From Candidatus Cloacimonadota bacterium (lineage in GTDB: Bacteria; Cloacimonadota; Cloacimonadia; Cloacimonadales; WRIO01), in the NCBI GenBank assembly GCA_009777575.1, contig WRLO01000004.1:1-64000 (forward strand): a DNA stretch of 64,000 nucleotides, read 5' to 3'. Both the position numbers and the translations under genes were made by a program. Under the pieces are notes generated by a model. It saw only the letters and a program-made list of their open reading frames with translations. It searched no databases and was not told the origin of the DNA. This document shows positions 1 through 10,255 of the stretch, one piece after another (position 1 is the stretch's first letter; each line of letters starts with the position of its first letter).

Positions 1-60
1 GGCGGTCATCGGGGGGAGGAGGAAGGCGTGGTGTCAAAGAGTAGGGGGTGGGGGTGATGT

Positions 61-85
61 GGGGGGGGGGGGGGGGGGGGGGGGG
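61..85. repeat. Homopolymeric G tract (25 G) within a G-rich leader at the window start
   Basis: Direct reading of positions 61-85; flanking 1-60 is also G-rich, unlike the rest of the AT-rich window. Confidence 0.95.
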
Positions 86-426
86 TAAAATTTGCTCTTA
101 GGGTAGGCATGGAATAGCAAAGAATCGACGAAAACGAAAATTTAATACCCAAAAGACCTTTTTTGACAAAGTCTCTCAATCTGGCTATTTTGAGCCTTCT
201 CGCAAGTGTTTCCAAAACCATATTCTGTTCCATAACCGTTAGATTCAATTTAATTTCCACTCCAAAAACAAATTTTATATTCAGTTGAGCGACATTTTAT
301 AAAACAAGTTAAAAAAGTCAAGAACTATTTTCCAATCCATGAATAATTTTTACATAATTTATTTTAAAATCGTCTCAATTCCTTTTATTCAAAGAAATCT
401 ACTATGAAAATATTTTTTTCAATATC

Positions 427-652
427 TCATATATGACCGCAGTCCGAGAACCCCTATTTTGTCGTTTTTATTTATTTTTATGAGTTCATATTTGTATTCG
501 CATCGAAAATAAGGCGTAAGCAATACGCCACTACGATTCTCCATTATCCACTTAAGGCGTAAGCAATACGCTACTACGATCCTCCATTATCCACTTAAGG
601 CGTAACAATACGCCACTACAAATATGGGTTCTCAGACTGCGGTCATATATGA
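427..652. mobile_element. MITE-like composite element: about 27 bp terminal inverted repeats (TCATATATGACCGCAGTCYGAGAACCC) enclosing GGCGTAAGCAATACGCC hairpin units
   Basis: Left end TCATATATGACCGCAGTCCGAGAACCC; right end reverse-complements to TCATATATGACCGCAGTCTGAGAACCC; internal GTAGTGGCGTATTGCTTACGCC units. Confidence 0.8.
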
Positions 653-686
653 TCCCTCTCCGAAAAGCCCAACTCTGTGAATATTT

Positions 687-767
687 GTCATTCTGAACAC
701 AATGAGGAATCTCATCATATTGATTTTTTAATAACTTTCGAGATTCTTCACTGCATTCAGAATGACA
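687..767. repeat. Large imperfect palindromic intergenic repeat (TGTCATTCTGAA...TTCAGAATGACA)
   Basis: TGTCATTCTGAA/TTCAGAATGACA and GAGGAATCTC/GAGATTCTTC arms. Confidence 0.8.
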
Positions 768-848
768 AAGAAAACCTGAAATCATATCAATTATTCTTTT
801 AAAAACTCGTAACAAATTTAATACAAAATAATAAAACTTTGAAAAAAC

Positions 849-878
849 TTGACATAAAACCTAAATAAAAAAAACTTG
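849..878 (+). promoter_or_regulatory. Promoter-like TTGACA-N21-TTG
   Basis: TTGACA at 849-854, TTG at 876-878; upstream of the CDS at 939; same architecture at many loci here. Confidence 0.55.
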
Positions 879-938
879 TTTTCAAAAGTATTATTTGTAA
901 TTTGTAAATTGTAATTTGTAATTTATAATGAGGTAACA

Positions 939-2723
939 ATGGAAAAAATAAAAACTATTCAATATGGTATTTCAAGTTTTGCTGATATTTCAGAAAATAA
1001 TGCTTATTATGTTGACAAAACAATGTTTATCCCTGAAATTGAAAAAACGAAATTCAATTTCCTCATCCGTCCTCGACGCTTCGGGAAATCTATGTTTTTA
1101 TCGATGCTTGCTTTATACTATGATAAAGCAACCCAAGAACAATTTAACACCTTATTTAAAGAGACTTGGATTCATGAGCATCCAACAGAGGAAAAAGGTA
1201 AATATCTCATTTTATACCTCGATTTTTCAATGGTTATTCAAGAAACAGAAAACATACAAGAGAGATTTGAAAGCTATTGTAATGCAGAGATTGATGCTTT
1301 TCTAACAAAGTATAAAGAGTTTATACCAGAGCAAACTATCCTCAAAGTCAATCAGATTTCTTCTTCAGGAGAAAAGCTAAACAATATTGCAATAGGTCTA
1401 AGGGATACCAACTACAAATTTTATGTATTTATAGACGAATATGACAATTTTACCAATACTCTTTTATCTGATAAAGGAAATATTCTTTATCAACAAATTA
1501 CACGAGATACTGGTTTCTTTAAAAGTTTTTTCAGGGTCTTAAAAGGGCTTACAGGTGGTGTCAGATCAGGTCTTGCCAGACTTTTCATGACAGGTGTTTC
1601 ACCTATCACTCTTGATGATGTGTCAAGTGGGTTTAATATAGGGACAAATATTTCTTTGATGCCAGAATATAACTCCCTTCTTGGTTTTACAGAAAAAGAT
1701 GTCAGTGATATTTTTGATTATTACATCTCGGCTGGTCAATATCTTTTGGATAAAGAAGAGTCTATGCACCTTTTGAGAAAATGGTATGACAATTATTTTT
1801 TTTCATCAAAAAGTAAAGAGTCAGTATACAATACAGACGGAGTCTTGTATTTTTTGTTGTTCACTATAAATAAAACTAATTATCCTGAATACCTCATTGA
1901 TGAAAATCTCCGCATGGACTATACAAAGCTCCAAAACCTTGTCTTTCATGGAGATGAGCTTAATGGCAATTTTGATATTTTGACTGAAATTATTAATACT
2001 GGTAAAGTGTCCGCAAATATAAACAAATCTTTTTCTTTCAGTCTTCTCAAAGAATCAGAAAACTACAAATCTTTTCTATACTTTCTGGGATTATTAACTT
2101 TTACGGGAAAAACTTGTGAAGGCAAGACATTAATACAAATTCCTAACGAGACAATAAAGCACCTTGTTTATGACTATATAAAAAGTATTTTACGCAAACC
2201 TTATGGTAGATTGAATTGGGTAGATGACCTGATAAACTTAATGTCTAAGATGGCATATAGAGGAGATTTCCAACCTGTCTTTGATTACATCCAAAAACTC
2301 CTCAATATCCAGACCAGTGTTCGAGATTTTATAAACGGTGAGGCTGTAGTAAAGACATTTCAACTTATTTACCTGAACATCAACGATTTTTATACTAGCT
2401 ACTCAGAAAAAGAGATGAACAAAGGATTTGCAGATATTGTGTTATTTCCATTTTACCAAAAATATCCAGACATGAAATATGCTTATCTCATCGAGCTAAA
2501 ATACATCAAAAAAGAGATTGAGGGTGAAAAACTATCTCAAGAAATAAATAATAAAATCAAAGAAGCCACAGAACAGCTCACAAAATACTCCGATGACCAC
2601 CGCTCCAAAAAAGAGTTTAGTATCGCACCCTTTGGCAATGTCATCCTCAAAAAAATAATCGTAGTCTATCATGGATGGGAGATGGTGTTTTGTTCTGATT
2701 TGCCCCCTTCGATATGCGATTAG
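939..2723 (+). CDS. AAA-ATPase-like / PD-(D/E)XK nuclease superfamily protein (DUF1703-type)
   Basis: N-term YGISSFADISENNAYYVDKTMFI...LIRPRRFGKSMFLSML Walker-like motif; C-term nuclease-like region; RBS-like GAGG upstream. Confidence 0.85.
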   Translation: MEKIKTIQYGISSFADISENNAYYVDKTMFIPEIEKTKFNFLIRPRRFGKSMFLSMLALYYDKATQEQFNTLFKETWIHEHPTEEKGKYLILYLDFSMVIQETENIQERFESYCNAEIDAFLTKYKEFIPEQTILKVNQISSSGEKLNNIAIGLRDTNYKFYVFIDEYDNFTNTLLSDKGNILYQQITRDTGFFKSFFRVLKGLTGGVRSGLARLFMTGVSPITLDDVSSGFNIGTNISLMPEYNSLLGFTEKDVSDIFDYYISAGQYLLDKEESMHLLRKWYDNYFFSSKSKESVYNTDGVLYFLLFTINKTNYPEYLIDENLRMDYTKLQNLVFHGDELNGNFDILTEIINTGKVSANINKSFSFSLLKESENYKSFLYFLGLLTFTGKTCEGKTLIQIPNETIKHLVYDYIKSILRKPYGRLNWVDDLINLMSKMAYRGDFQPVFDYIQKLLNIQTSVRDFINGEAVVKTFQLIYLNINDFYTSYSEKEMNKGFADIVLFPFYQKYPDMKYAYLIELKYIKKEIEGEKLSQEINNKIKEATEQLTKYSDDHRSKKEFSIAPFGNVILKKIIVVYHGWEMVFCSDLPPSICD

Positions 2724-2762
2724 AGGGATGTCAATTTATTAGCATATCCTTGCAATCTCCTA

Positions 2763-4127
2763 CTAATCTTCTTTTTCCAACAATATCTGAAGGTTACTTT
2801 TTTCTATTTGTTCTTCGACATTTTTTATCAATTTTCTATCTATGAGTGTCTCACACACATAGATATGCTCCTCCTGAACATAATCGATAGATTGAATATC
2901 TGTATAATTATGTAAAAATGACACAATATTTTCTGCGATTGCGGGGATAATAAATTTTTTCTTTGTTTTTCTATGAGATAGATATTTTTTTACGCATTTT
3001 TTTAGATCATCGAGATTTTCACCTGTTTTGGCTGAAATAAATATACAGTCCACATATGAATTTTTTAAATCCTTTTTTTGAAATTTATCCATCAAGGAAT
3101 AAAATGTATCACATTTATTAAAGACAAGTATCACATCCTTGTCATCGGCTTTTATTTCTTTTAATATCTTGTCTACTGTCTCTATATGATCTTCTTTTTT
3201 AGGATTGTTGATATCTACTACATGTAAAAGTAAATCAGCCTCACGAACCTCATGTAGTGTGGAATAAAACGATTGTATCAAGGTTGGTGGTAGATTTTCT
3301 ATAAAACCTATAGTGTCCGTCAACATTAATGATTCGTGTGAACTTGAACTATAGGAATCATTGGCATCTTCATTATTTGACACAATACATTGGAATGCCC
3401 TCGTAGTTGAATCTAAGGTTGCAAACAATTTATCCGCTGTATAAATGCTCTCCTTTGTCAATACATTAAACAATGTTGATTTTCCAGCATTTGTATATCC
3501 TACCAAACATATAGATATTTGATTTGCTCTCTTTTTGCGCTTCGTTTCTGTAGTCTTTTTTATGTTTTCTAATTTCTCTTTTAGCATTGATATGCGATTT
3601 CTGACTAACCGTCTATCTATTTCGATTTGGGTCTCACCAGGACCACGAACTCCTACTGCACTACCACCTGCTATTCTAGAAAAATGATGCCATAAATGAC
3701 GAAGTTTTGAATAACTATATTCCAGTTGAGCCAGCTCCACCTGGAGTTTTGATTCTGCGGTTTGAGCATGTTTTGCAAAAATATCCAATATCAATTCTGT
3801 CCTATCAACTATATTACATTTCGTTTTTTCCGCTATATTTCTTGCTTGAGAAGGGCTTAAATTGTCATTAAAGATCAATGTTGTGATATTGTTGATTTCT
3901 ATTTGAGAGTTGATTTCTTCTAATTTTCCCTTACCTACTAAGGTGGCATTATCACGCCTTTCCAGAGCTTGAACAAATGTTTCTACTACCTCTATTCCAG
4001 CAGTTTCTGACAATTGATGTAATTCTGACATACTATATTCATATTCTTCTTTGCTCTGATATTTAGGATGAACTCCTATCAAAAAAGCTCTTTCGATTTT
4101 AGCTGATATCGTTATACTTTTACTCAT
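2763..4127 (-). CDS. hflX: GTPase HflX
   Basis: ATLVGKGKLEEI, GPGETQIEIDRRLVRNRI, VGYTNAGKSTLFN, DTIGFIENLPPTLIQSF motifs. Confidence 0.95.
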   Translation of the reverse strand: MSKSITISAKIERAFLIGVHPKYQSKEEYEYSMSELHQLSETAGIEVVETFVQALERRDNATLVGKGKLEEINSQIEINNITTLIFNDNLSPSQARNIAEKTKCNIVDRTELILDIFAKHAQTAESKLQVELAQLEYSYSKLRHLWHHFSRIAGGSAVGVRGPGETQIEIDRRLVRNRISMLKEKLENIKKTTETKRKKRANQISICLVGYTNAGKSTLFNVLTKESIYTADKLFATLDSTTRAFQCIVSNNEDANDSYSSSSHESLMLTDTIGFIENLPPTLIQSFYSTLHEVREADLLLHVVDINNPKKEDHIETVDKILKEIKADDKDVILVFNKCDTFYSLMDKFQKKDLKNSYVDCIFISAKTGENLDDLKKCVKKYLSHRKTKKKFIIPAIAENIVSFLHNYTDIQSIDYVQEEHIYVCETLIDRKLIKNVEEQIEKSNLQILLEKED

Positions 4128-4140
4128 CTATATTTCTTTT

Positions 4141-4428
4141 TTATCCCTCAAAAACCCGCATTTTATTCAATTTCTTCCTCCATTCAAGAAACGCATCTTT
4201 TATTTGGATACAGAAAAGGGTCCGTTCATCTTCTGTCTCAAATGTTATCACATCGAAACTATATAGTTTACCTGTCTTTGAAATAAAGGATTTCTTTGGC
4301 AATTCCACTACTAAATCACCCTCTATATTTAATATCGAAATCTCATTTAAAATTAATCCTTCATGTAGTTTTACTAATGCTCTCGCTTCTACTCTACCGG
4401 TGTTTATATCCTTAAATTTTATTTCCAT
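4141..4428 (-). CDS. SpoVG-like small protein
   Basis: 95 aa; weak resemblance to the SpoVG fold pattern (ARALVKLHEGLILNEISILN...LVVELPKKSF). Confidence 0.5.
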   Translation of the reverse strand: MEIKFKDINTGRVEARALVKLHEGLILNEISILNIEGDLVVELPKKSFISKTGKLYSFDVITFETEDERTLFCIQIKDAFLEWRKKLNKMRVFEG

Positions 4429-4463
4429 GTTTTTTACCTCTTTTTATTTATTTACATTAAAAA

Positions 4464-5543
4464 TTAGCTCCTACGAGGTTCTTGAAGAGATATCTCCTCA
4501 TCTTCAAGAAGACCTTCAAGTATCTCAACCCTTTGCATGTCGTTTATGCCCGTTCTGATAAAGACTGGAGGTCCGATTGTATCGTTTTCTACTTTGTAAA
4601 CTATATCACTACCAGATACATCGCTAAAGATTGCCCGGATGGGAATGACCAATATGTCTTCCCGAGTCTCTCCTAATATTGTTACATTCGCAGATAAACC
4701 CGGTCGCAATCGATTGTCCCTTTGATCGATTTCTATTTGGATAGGAAACACTCTCACATTGCTTTCGATTCGAGCTTGTGCACTTATGCGAGAAATTGAA
4801 CCTGTAAAAGTATCATAAGGAAATGCATCGATTCTGATTGTAGCTGTCATTCTTTCCGATATTTTTGAGATGTCTACCTCATTTATTGTTGAATTTACTA
4901 CCATATTGGTCAAATCTGCCACCCGCATCAATATCGTGCCATCCCCAAATGATGTCGTGCTTGCAGTCACCATTTCACCTTCTTCTATATTTCTTTCGAT
5001 TATCGTGCCAGTCGTCGTTGCATAAACCCTTGATATGTTCTCTCTCGTTTCTATATCCTCAATCAATGCAAATTGCTGACGAGCTATGTCCAAATCAAGT
5101 TTCGCTGTTTCTAAATTGTCTTGTAATCTTTGATATTCGATCCTTGATATAAAATTGTTTTCAAAGAGAGTTGTACCTTCTTCTAAGTTAATTGTCGCAT
5201 CTTGTAACCGTATTTCGGCTAACCGAAGTTCATTACGAATATTTGCCATCGTGCGAGCTTGATTGTAATCAGGCTCTATGTCTGCTATCAATTGACCTGC
5301 ACGGACAAAATCATTTTCATCTACATAAAGATGAACTACTCGCCCTGTCACTCGAGATTGGATGGATACTATTGATTGAGGTTGGATTTCCCCTGTCTCT
5401 TCCATCCGTATACTAATTGTCCCTCTTGTTACTGTGGTTCTCGGAAATTGGACTGTTTCTTCTACATTTTCGCTTTTGTGGTAGATAAAATAGCCACCTA
5501 CCAAACCACCGATAATTAAAAATATTATAATGAATTTTTTCAT
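4464..5543 (-). CDS. Efflux periplasmic adaptor subunit (HlyD/MacA-like membrane fusion protein)
   Basis: N-terminal TM; GRVVHLYVDENDFVRAGQLIADIEP biotinyl-lipoyl-like motif; coiled coil; beta-barrel region. Confidence 0.88.
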   Translation of the reverse strand: MKKFIIIFLIIGGLVGGYFIYHKSENVEETVQFPRTTVTRGTISIRMEETGEIQPQSIVSIQSRVTGRVVHLYVDENDFVRAGQLIADIEPDYNQARTMANIRNELRLAEIRLQDATINLEEGTTLFENNFISRIEYQRLQDNLETAKLDLDIARQQFALIEDIETRENISRVYATTTGTIIERNIEEGEMVTASTTSFGDGTILMRVADLTNMVVNSTINEVDISKISERMTATIRIDAFPYDTFTGSISRISAQARIESNVRVFPIQIEIDQRDNRLRPGLSANVTILGETREDILVIPIRAIFSDVSGSDIVYKVENDTIGPPVFIRTGINDMQRVEILEGLLEDEEISLQEPRRS

Positions 5544-5562
5544 ATAAAACTCCTTTATTTCT

Positions 5563-6795
5563 TTACCATATTCCTAAAATCTTTCCAGACAACGCAAAAT
5601 TCAGCTCCTCTTGCCGTCTGATGATTGAATAAAACTGATTAATCAACTGAAATTCTGCATTCAGATAACTATTCCGAGTTTCGATAAGCTCCAAATTGCT
5701 CAATACCCCAAGCATGTATCTTTCTTCGGCCATCCTCAAATTAGTTCTTGTTAATTCTAATCTTTGTTGATGTAGCTCGTATGTCTGGATAAGCCTGTTT
5801 AAATCATTTATTATTTGAGTTATTTCCAAGGAAAACCTTTCTTTTTCTTCTTCGAATACTTGATTTTCTAAATTGAAACTACGCTTAGAGATGCGATAAC
5901 CTATATTTGAACCATGATTAAATATTGGATATGAAAAATTTATCATAAATGTCCCTATATTGTAGGATCCATACCAATTCGATGACCAGCGATTAACGGC
6001 GTTCGTTGACCAACTATATCCTACAGATATATTAGGTAATTGTCCTAAATATTGCTGAGTCAAGTTATTCCTATTCATTTCCAAACCAAGTTCTGATATT
6101 TCTATATTTAGGTTTCGTGGTTCTGAAATATTAGGTACTGGTAATATCTCAAAATCTATGATTTCAAATGGATATCCCTTATCTTCAAGATTCAATATCA
6201 AAAATAGATTCTCTCTTTGTGAATCAAGGCTGTTGTGCAAGTCTACCAATTGAATATAGGTGTCTAAGGTATCCAATTGAATATTTTGAACTTCAAATAT
6301 TGTTCGTCTACCACTTTCAAATTGTATCTTAGTTTGCTCAAACATTCGCCTTTGCTGATTGAGGTTTTCTTCTATTATGCGAATGCTTCGTTCTTGTTGA
6401 ATTATGTTGATATATGAAAAAAGTATATCTCGCGCTATCTCTTTTCTTCTATTTTCGTGGCTCAATTCGACTATGCGTCTATCGAGTGCTGTCCGTCGGA
6501 GATTAAAATATGTTGGCTCATTTAAGGACAAATATTTACTTATAGAAAATGAAGAACTATAATCTCCTAATCCATCCGGATCCACATATGATGCAGTGAT
6601 ATTAGCTGTTGGCAATAAATCTAAATAGGCACTCATTCGGTTATCTCTGCTGTTTTGGATAGCATTTTGTGACCGCATTATATTCGTAGAACTAGTCAAT
6701 CCATGATTTATCAAATCATTTAAATAATATACCTCTGCTTCCAAGGCAATTGAAACCAATATTATATAAACTAAAAATAGTATCTTTTTTAACAT
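5563..6795 (-). CDS. TolC-family outer membrane efflux protein
   Basis: Signal peptide and typical long helical repeats; adjacent to the adaptor gene. Confidence 0.85.
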   Translation of the reverse strand: MLKKILFLVYIILVSIALEAEVYYLNDLINHGLTSSTNIMRSQNAIQNSRDNRMSAYLDLLPTANITASYVDPDGLGDYSSSFSISKYLSLNEPTYFNLRRTALDRRIVELSHENRRKEIARDILFSYINIIQQERSIRIIEENLNQQRRMFEQTKIQFESGRRTIFEVQNIQLDTLDTYIQLVDLHNSLDSQRENLFLILNLEDKGYPFEIIDFEILPVPNISEPRNLNIEISELGLEMNRNNLTQQYLGQLPNISVGYSWSTNAVNRWSSNWYGSYNIGTFMINFSYPIFNHGSNIGYRISKRSFNLENQVFEEEKERFSLEITQIINDLNRLIQTYELHQQRLELTRTNLRMAEERYMLGVLSNLELIETRNSYLNAEFQLINQFYSIIRRQEELNFALSGKILGIW

Positions 6796-6810
6796 TTTTT
6801 AATCTTTCCT

Positions 6811-9105
6811 CTAATTTATAAAATACCATACTAAATAAGAACTTATGTGATAATCGTTCAATATTTCGTTACCAAATATCATATTTCTGTATATATTATT
6901 TATTTCCAGTTTTATGTCAAATAGTTTTGTAATTCCCAAGGCAAAATATGCATCTACTACCGGATTTGACTGCCGTAATACTCCAGAATCATTGATAACA
7001 TCACCCATAAAGGAAACCCGAGAACCTATTCTCATTTGGTTGTTATGCCTCAAATACCATGCCAGAGATAATTCCAATGTATTGGAATATTCCGGTAATA
7101 AATAAAATTGTTCCTGAAAATTGTCATATTCAAACCTATTATTCAAAAAAAGCACAAAATCATATATTTTCAAGGAAGCACTAATGTCTGATGAAAATGT
7201 CATAAAATCTTCTTTTATCCGCAACCATTGCATTTCTTCTGTAGGATTATTGATGCTCCTAAACTGAGAAATATTCTTTTCCCCAAGCATAAAATCTGCC
7301 TGTATTGTCGTTTCTATTCTGTCGGAATTAACAAAAAACGATGCTCCCTTTTCAGGGTTAGAAGTAAATATATATTCTTTATCATATTTTATTCTCAGTC
7401 CACCTTTCATTTCACGAAAAATATGATTCTCTATTCGATATTTCAAAAATGGTCTTACCACATCTGAATAATTTAAATCTGTCAAAATATTAATATTCCT
7501 ATGAAAATCCCAAACTGACTTCTGCTGCATATTGATTCGCGATATGTCTTCAAAAAGAATTATATTCAACTCAGATTGAAACTTTTCATGGTTCAAATTA
7601 TATGACAATCCCAGTATATTGTCTTCTGTTTTTTCCTCTGAATATACTATATCCGCCCCTTCTGCCCAATTCATTTCATTGTTTCCTACATCCCTCTGAT
7701 AAGATATCTTTATTTCTTGAAATTTATTTTCATACTGCAAACCTAACACCAATCCTAAATTTTCACATCGTATTCGATCGGATGTTCTATTTGAATTGAT
7801 CCGATTATTCGATAAAAATGCACTCCCAAACAAATATTTCCATGAAACATCTAAACTTATAAACTGCCAATTCTCGGTTATTGTTTCATTCTGTAATAAA
7901 AATATTTTCTCCAAAAAATACTGTCGAGCCACTAAATCACGGTTGGTATCAAGATACATTGCTGTAAAATCTATATATGTTTTTACTCCGTGAAAATCTG
8001 CTTCTAGTTGCCCTAAGCCATTTTCTTCCCGAGAGACTGAAGAAATCAATGTTTCCTCTTCATTTTCTCTCTTCTCTTCAGCTAATTGACAATCTTCTGT
8101 TAATATCTCCATTTCTATATCAATGTCTGATGAAATCCCCTCACATTGATAGGGGTCTGAAATCCCCCCACATTTATGGAGGGGGTAGGGGGGGGAAATT
8201 GTAGCAACATCGATTCCATCCTCATCTTGTAGCAACTCAGCGTTCTCTTCTATTGCCTCATAATTATACTCCCCATCACCTTGTTGCTCCTCCCTGTCAC
8301 CTTGTTGCCCATCCCTATCACCTTGTTGCCCCTCCCTGTCACCTTGTTGCCCCTCTCTGTCACCTTGAACGAAGTGAAAGGGCTTTCCTACATCGATTCT
8401 ATATCTCACCTGTATATACATGTCAGATTCCCTATGATTGAAGCCATATTTATACTCATCACGACCTCGAAAATCGCCACGAAAATTTATATTCGGTATT
8501 GTGAATAAATCGTCTTTATAAACCGTCAAATGTGCAAAATCTTTATCAAAATCTCCCAAGCCTGCATACAAACGCGTCAAAGTAACCTCATAAGGATAAT
8601 ATTCGCTATTAAATCTATTATCCTCTAAATGCCCAAAATTTGTCAATTTACGAGTATATGTTTTTAAGGGTAATTGCGTATTGATTAACCAGATATTATT
8701 TATCTTCAATTTATCTTGATATGGAACTTCATAAAGGCTTTCTGTGTAAACTATTCGCTCCATATCCTCAGCTGCAAACCTTACAATATCGTCTTTGGTG
8801 AAATTTATCTCTCGAAGTTCTCTATTTCTTTGACGCCGTTGTTGAAGCCCTTCTGTTTCTTCAAAATCATACATTAATCCATTCATGTTTTCTGGATGTT
8901 GCTGTAAATCCTCATTTTCAATGTTTTCTTCCAGATTATTATCACCATTCTCCGATGAAGTTTGATTTTCTTCATTATTGATATGTGATGTGTTGTCTAT
9001 ACTTTGATTATCCCCATTTATATGGTTTTCCTCACAGAGAAGAGACTTCACCAATAATACATTTAACAAGAAAAAAACTATATATACCAGTTTCTTTGAT
9101 ACCAT
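6811..9105 (-). CDS. Large predicted outer-membrane/beta-rich protein with a repeat-derived low-complexity insert
   Basis: Signal peptide, aromatic beta-strand-rich C-term; internal GDREGQQ repeats. Confidence 0.6.
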   Translation of the reverse strand: MVSKKLVYIVFFLLNVLLVKSLLCEENHINGDNQSIDNTSHINNEENQTSSENGDNNLEENIENEDLQQHPENMNGLMYDFEETEGLQQRRQRNRELREINFTKDDIVRFAAEDMERIVYTESLYEVPYQDKLKINNIWLINTQLPLKTYTRKLTNFGHLEDNRFNSEYYPYEVTLTRLYAGLGDFDKDFAHLTVYKDDLFTIPNINFRGDFRGRDEYKYGFNHRESDMYIQVRYRIDVGKPFHFVQGDREGQQGDREGQQGDRDGQQGDREEQQGDGEYNYEAIEENAELLQDEDGIDVATISPPYPLHKCGGISDPYQCEGISSDIDIEMEILTEDCQLAEEKRENEEETLISSVSREENGLGQLEADFHGVKTYIDFTAMYLDTNRDLVARQYFLEKIFLLQNETITENWQFISLDVSWKYLFGSAFLSNNRINSNRTSDRIRCENLGLVLGLQYENKFQEIKISYQRDVGNNEMNWAEGADIVYSEEKTEDNILGLSYNLNHEKFQSELNIILFEDISRINMQQKSVWDFHRNINILTDLNYSDVVRPFLKYRIENHIFREMKGGLRIKYDKEYIFTSNPEKGASFFVNSDRIETTIQADFMLGEKNISQFRSINNPTEEMQWLRIKEDFMTFSSDISASLKIYDFVLFLNNRFEYDNFQEQFYLLPEYSNTLELSLAWYLRHNNQMRIGSRVSFMGDVINDSGVLRQSNPVVDAYFALGITKLFDIKLEINNIYRNMIFGNEILNDYHISSYLVWYFIN
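8276..8360 (-). repeat. In-frame 21-nt tandem repeat encoding GD(R)(E/D)(G/E)QQ
   Basis: Four copies of TCACCTTGTTGCYCMTCYCTR read directly. Confidence 0.9.
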
Positions 9106-9354
9106 AAATTATTGTTCATTTTTTATTATTTTTATTCCCTTTGATAATAATTATCAAGCCTATATCAAGTTTTGGGTTAATTTTTTTCTTTGCCTAAAAT
9201 AGTCAAGCGTTTTTTTTATTTCATTGTTATGACTTCATTGAAATATAACTAAACTCCATCTTTATAAATCCATATTTTATGTATTTTATAATGAATATTA
9301 GAATTACTATTAAAGCAGAAATTTTACCCATTTTTCTGGTTTTTTATTTTTTAC

Positions 9355-9384
9355 TTGACAAAATTTGCTTTATGACAAATTTTG
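9355..9384 (+). promoter_or_regulatory. Promoter-like TTGACA-N21-TTG
   Basis: TTGACA 9355-9360, TTG 9382-9384, upstream of CDS 9407. Confidence 0.55.
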
Positions 9385-9406
9385 CGAAAATACTTAGGAG
9401 GTATAA

Positions 9407-10063
9407 ATGAAAAGGTATTTAATATTCGGATTAGCCCTAATCTCTTTGGCTTCGTGTTATGTTAATGTATCTCAAATTGAGGAAATAAATAATAGACTCT
9501 CAAACCACGATGCTCGTTTAGCTAGTTTGTCAGAACAAGTTATGATGATTGATTTTGAGATTAATAGCCAAACTCAGAATCAACGAACCGAGTCTTCCAA
9601 TCCGCCCGCATCACAACACACAACTCTGCTACCACAAACAAATGTTTCTACAACACAGACAAGTTCTCTAAACATAATTTCTGAAGTTGATGTTAGTAGA
9701 ATATATGATGAAGGCACTAGACAATTTGAAAGAAGGGATTTTTCTTCTGCAATTAACAGTTTCAGAACCATCACAACTCAGACTACAAACCGAGATTTTT
9801 TAGCAAATTCACATTTTTTTATTGGAGAATCTTTTTTTAATATGGGAGATTTTACTGCTTCTAGAAATTCATTTCAAACAGTTTTGGATCAGTTCCCAAA
9901 CTCAAGTAAAGCAATAGATTCTAAAGTAAAAATAGCAATGACACATATTCGACAAAACAGACCAGAGCAAGCCAGAATTATACTCGAAACTGTCAGAAGG
10001 GAGCATCCAAATTATGCTGAGATGTCTGTTGTGGAGCAGAATTTAAGATTGACAACGCGATAA
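9407..10063 (+). CDS. TPR lipoprotein, CpoB/YbgF-like
   Basis: Lipobox LASC; coiled-coil N-term; TPR C-term (YDEGTRQFERRDFSSAINSFRTI...). Confidence 0.75.
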   Translation: MKRYLIFGLALISLASCYVNVSQIEEINNRLSNHDARLASLSEQVMMIDFEINSQTQNQRTESSNPPASQHTTLLPQTNVSTTQTSSLNIISEVDVSRIYDEGTRQFERRDFSSAINSFRTITTQTTNRDFLANSHFFIGESFFNMGDFTASRNSFQTVLDQFPNSSKAIDSKVKIAMTHIRQNRPEQARIILETVRREHPNYAEMSVVEQNLRLTTR

Positions 10064-10255
10064 ATACTTGGAGATTGATCAGAGATTTTTTGAATTTATT
10101 CACTATTAACCTAATAAATCAAAAATTTACTCGATCATTCTTTATAACTAGATGAAACCAATACCTTTCATAATATCCGAAACAGAAAGATAGTAGTAGA
10201 ATCAAGGATAAAATGAAGCAAAAACTCACATAACAATTTAGGAGAAAAAATTAGG

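Noticed and set aside
6-260. 84-aa ORF with a poly-proline run on the minus strand
   Set aside because: Product of the G homopolymer; no support as a gene.
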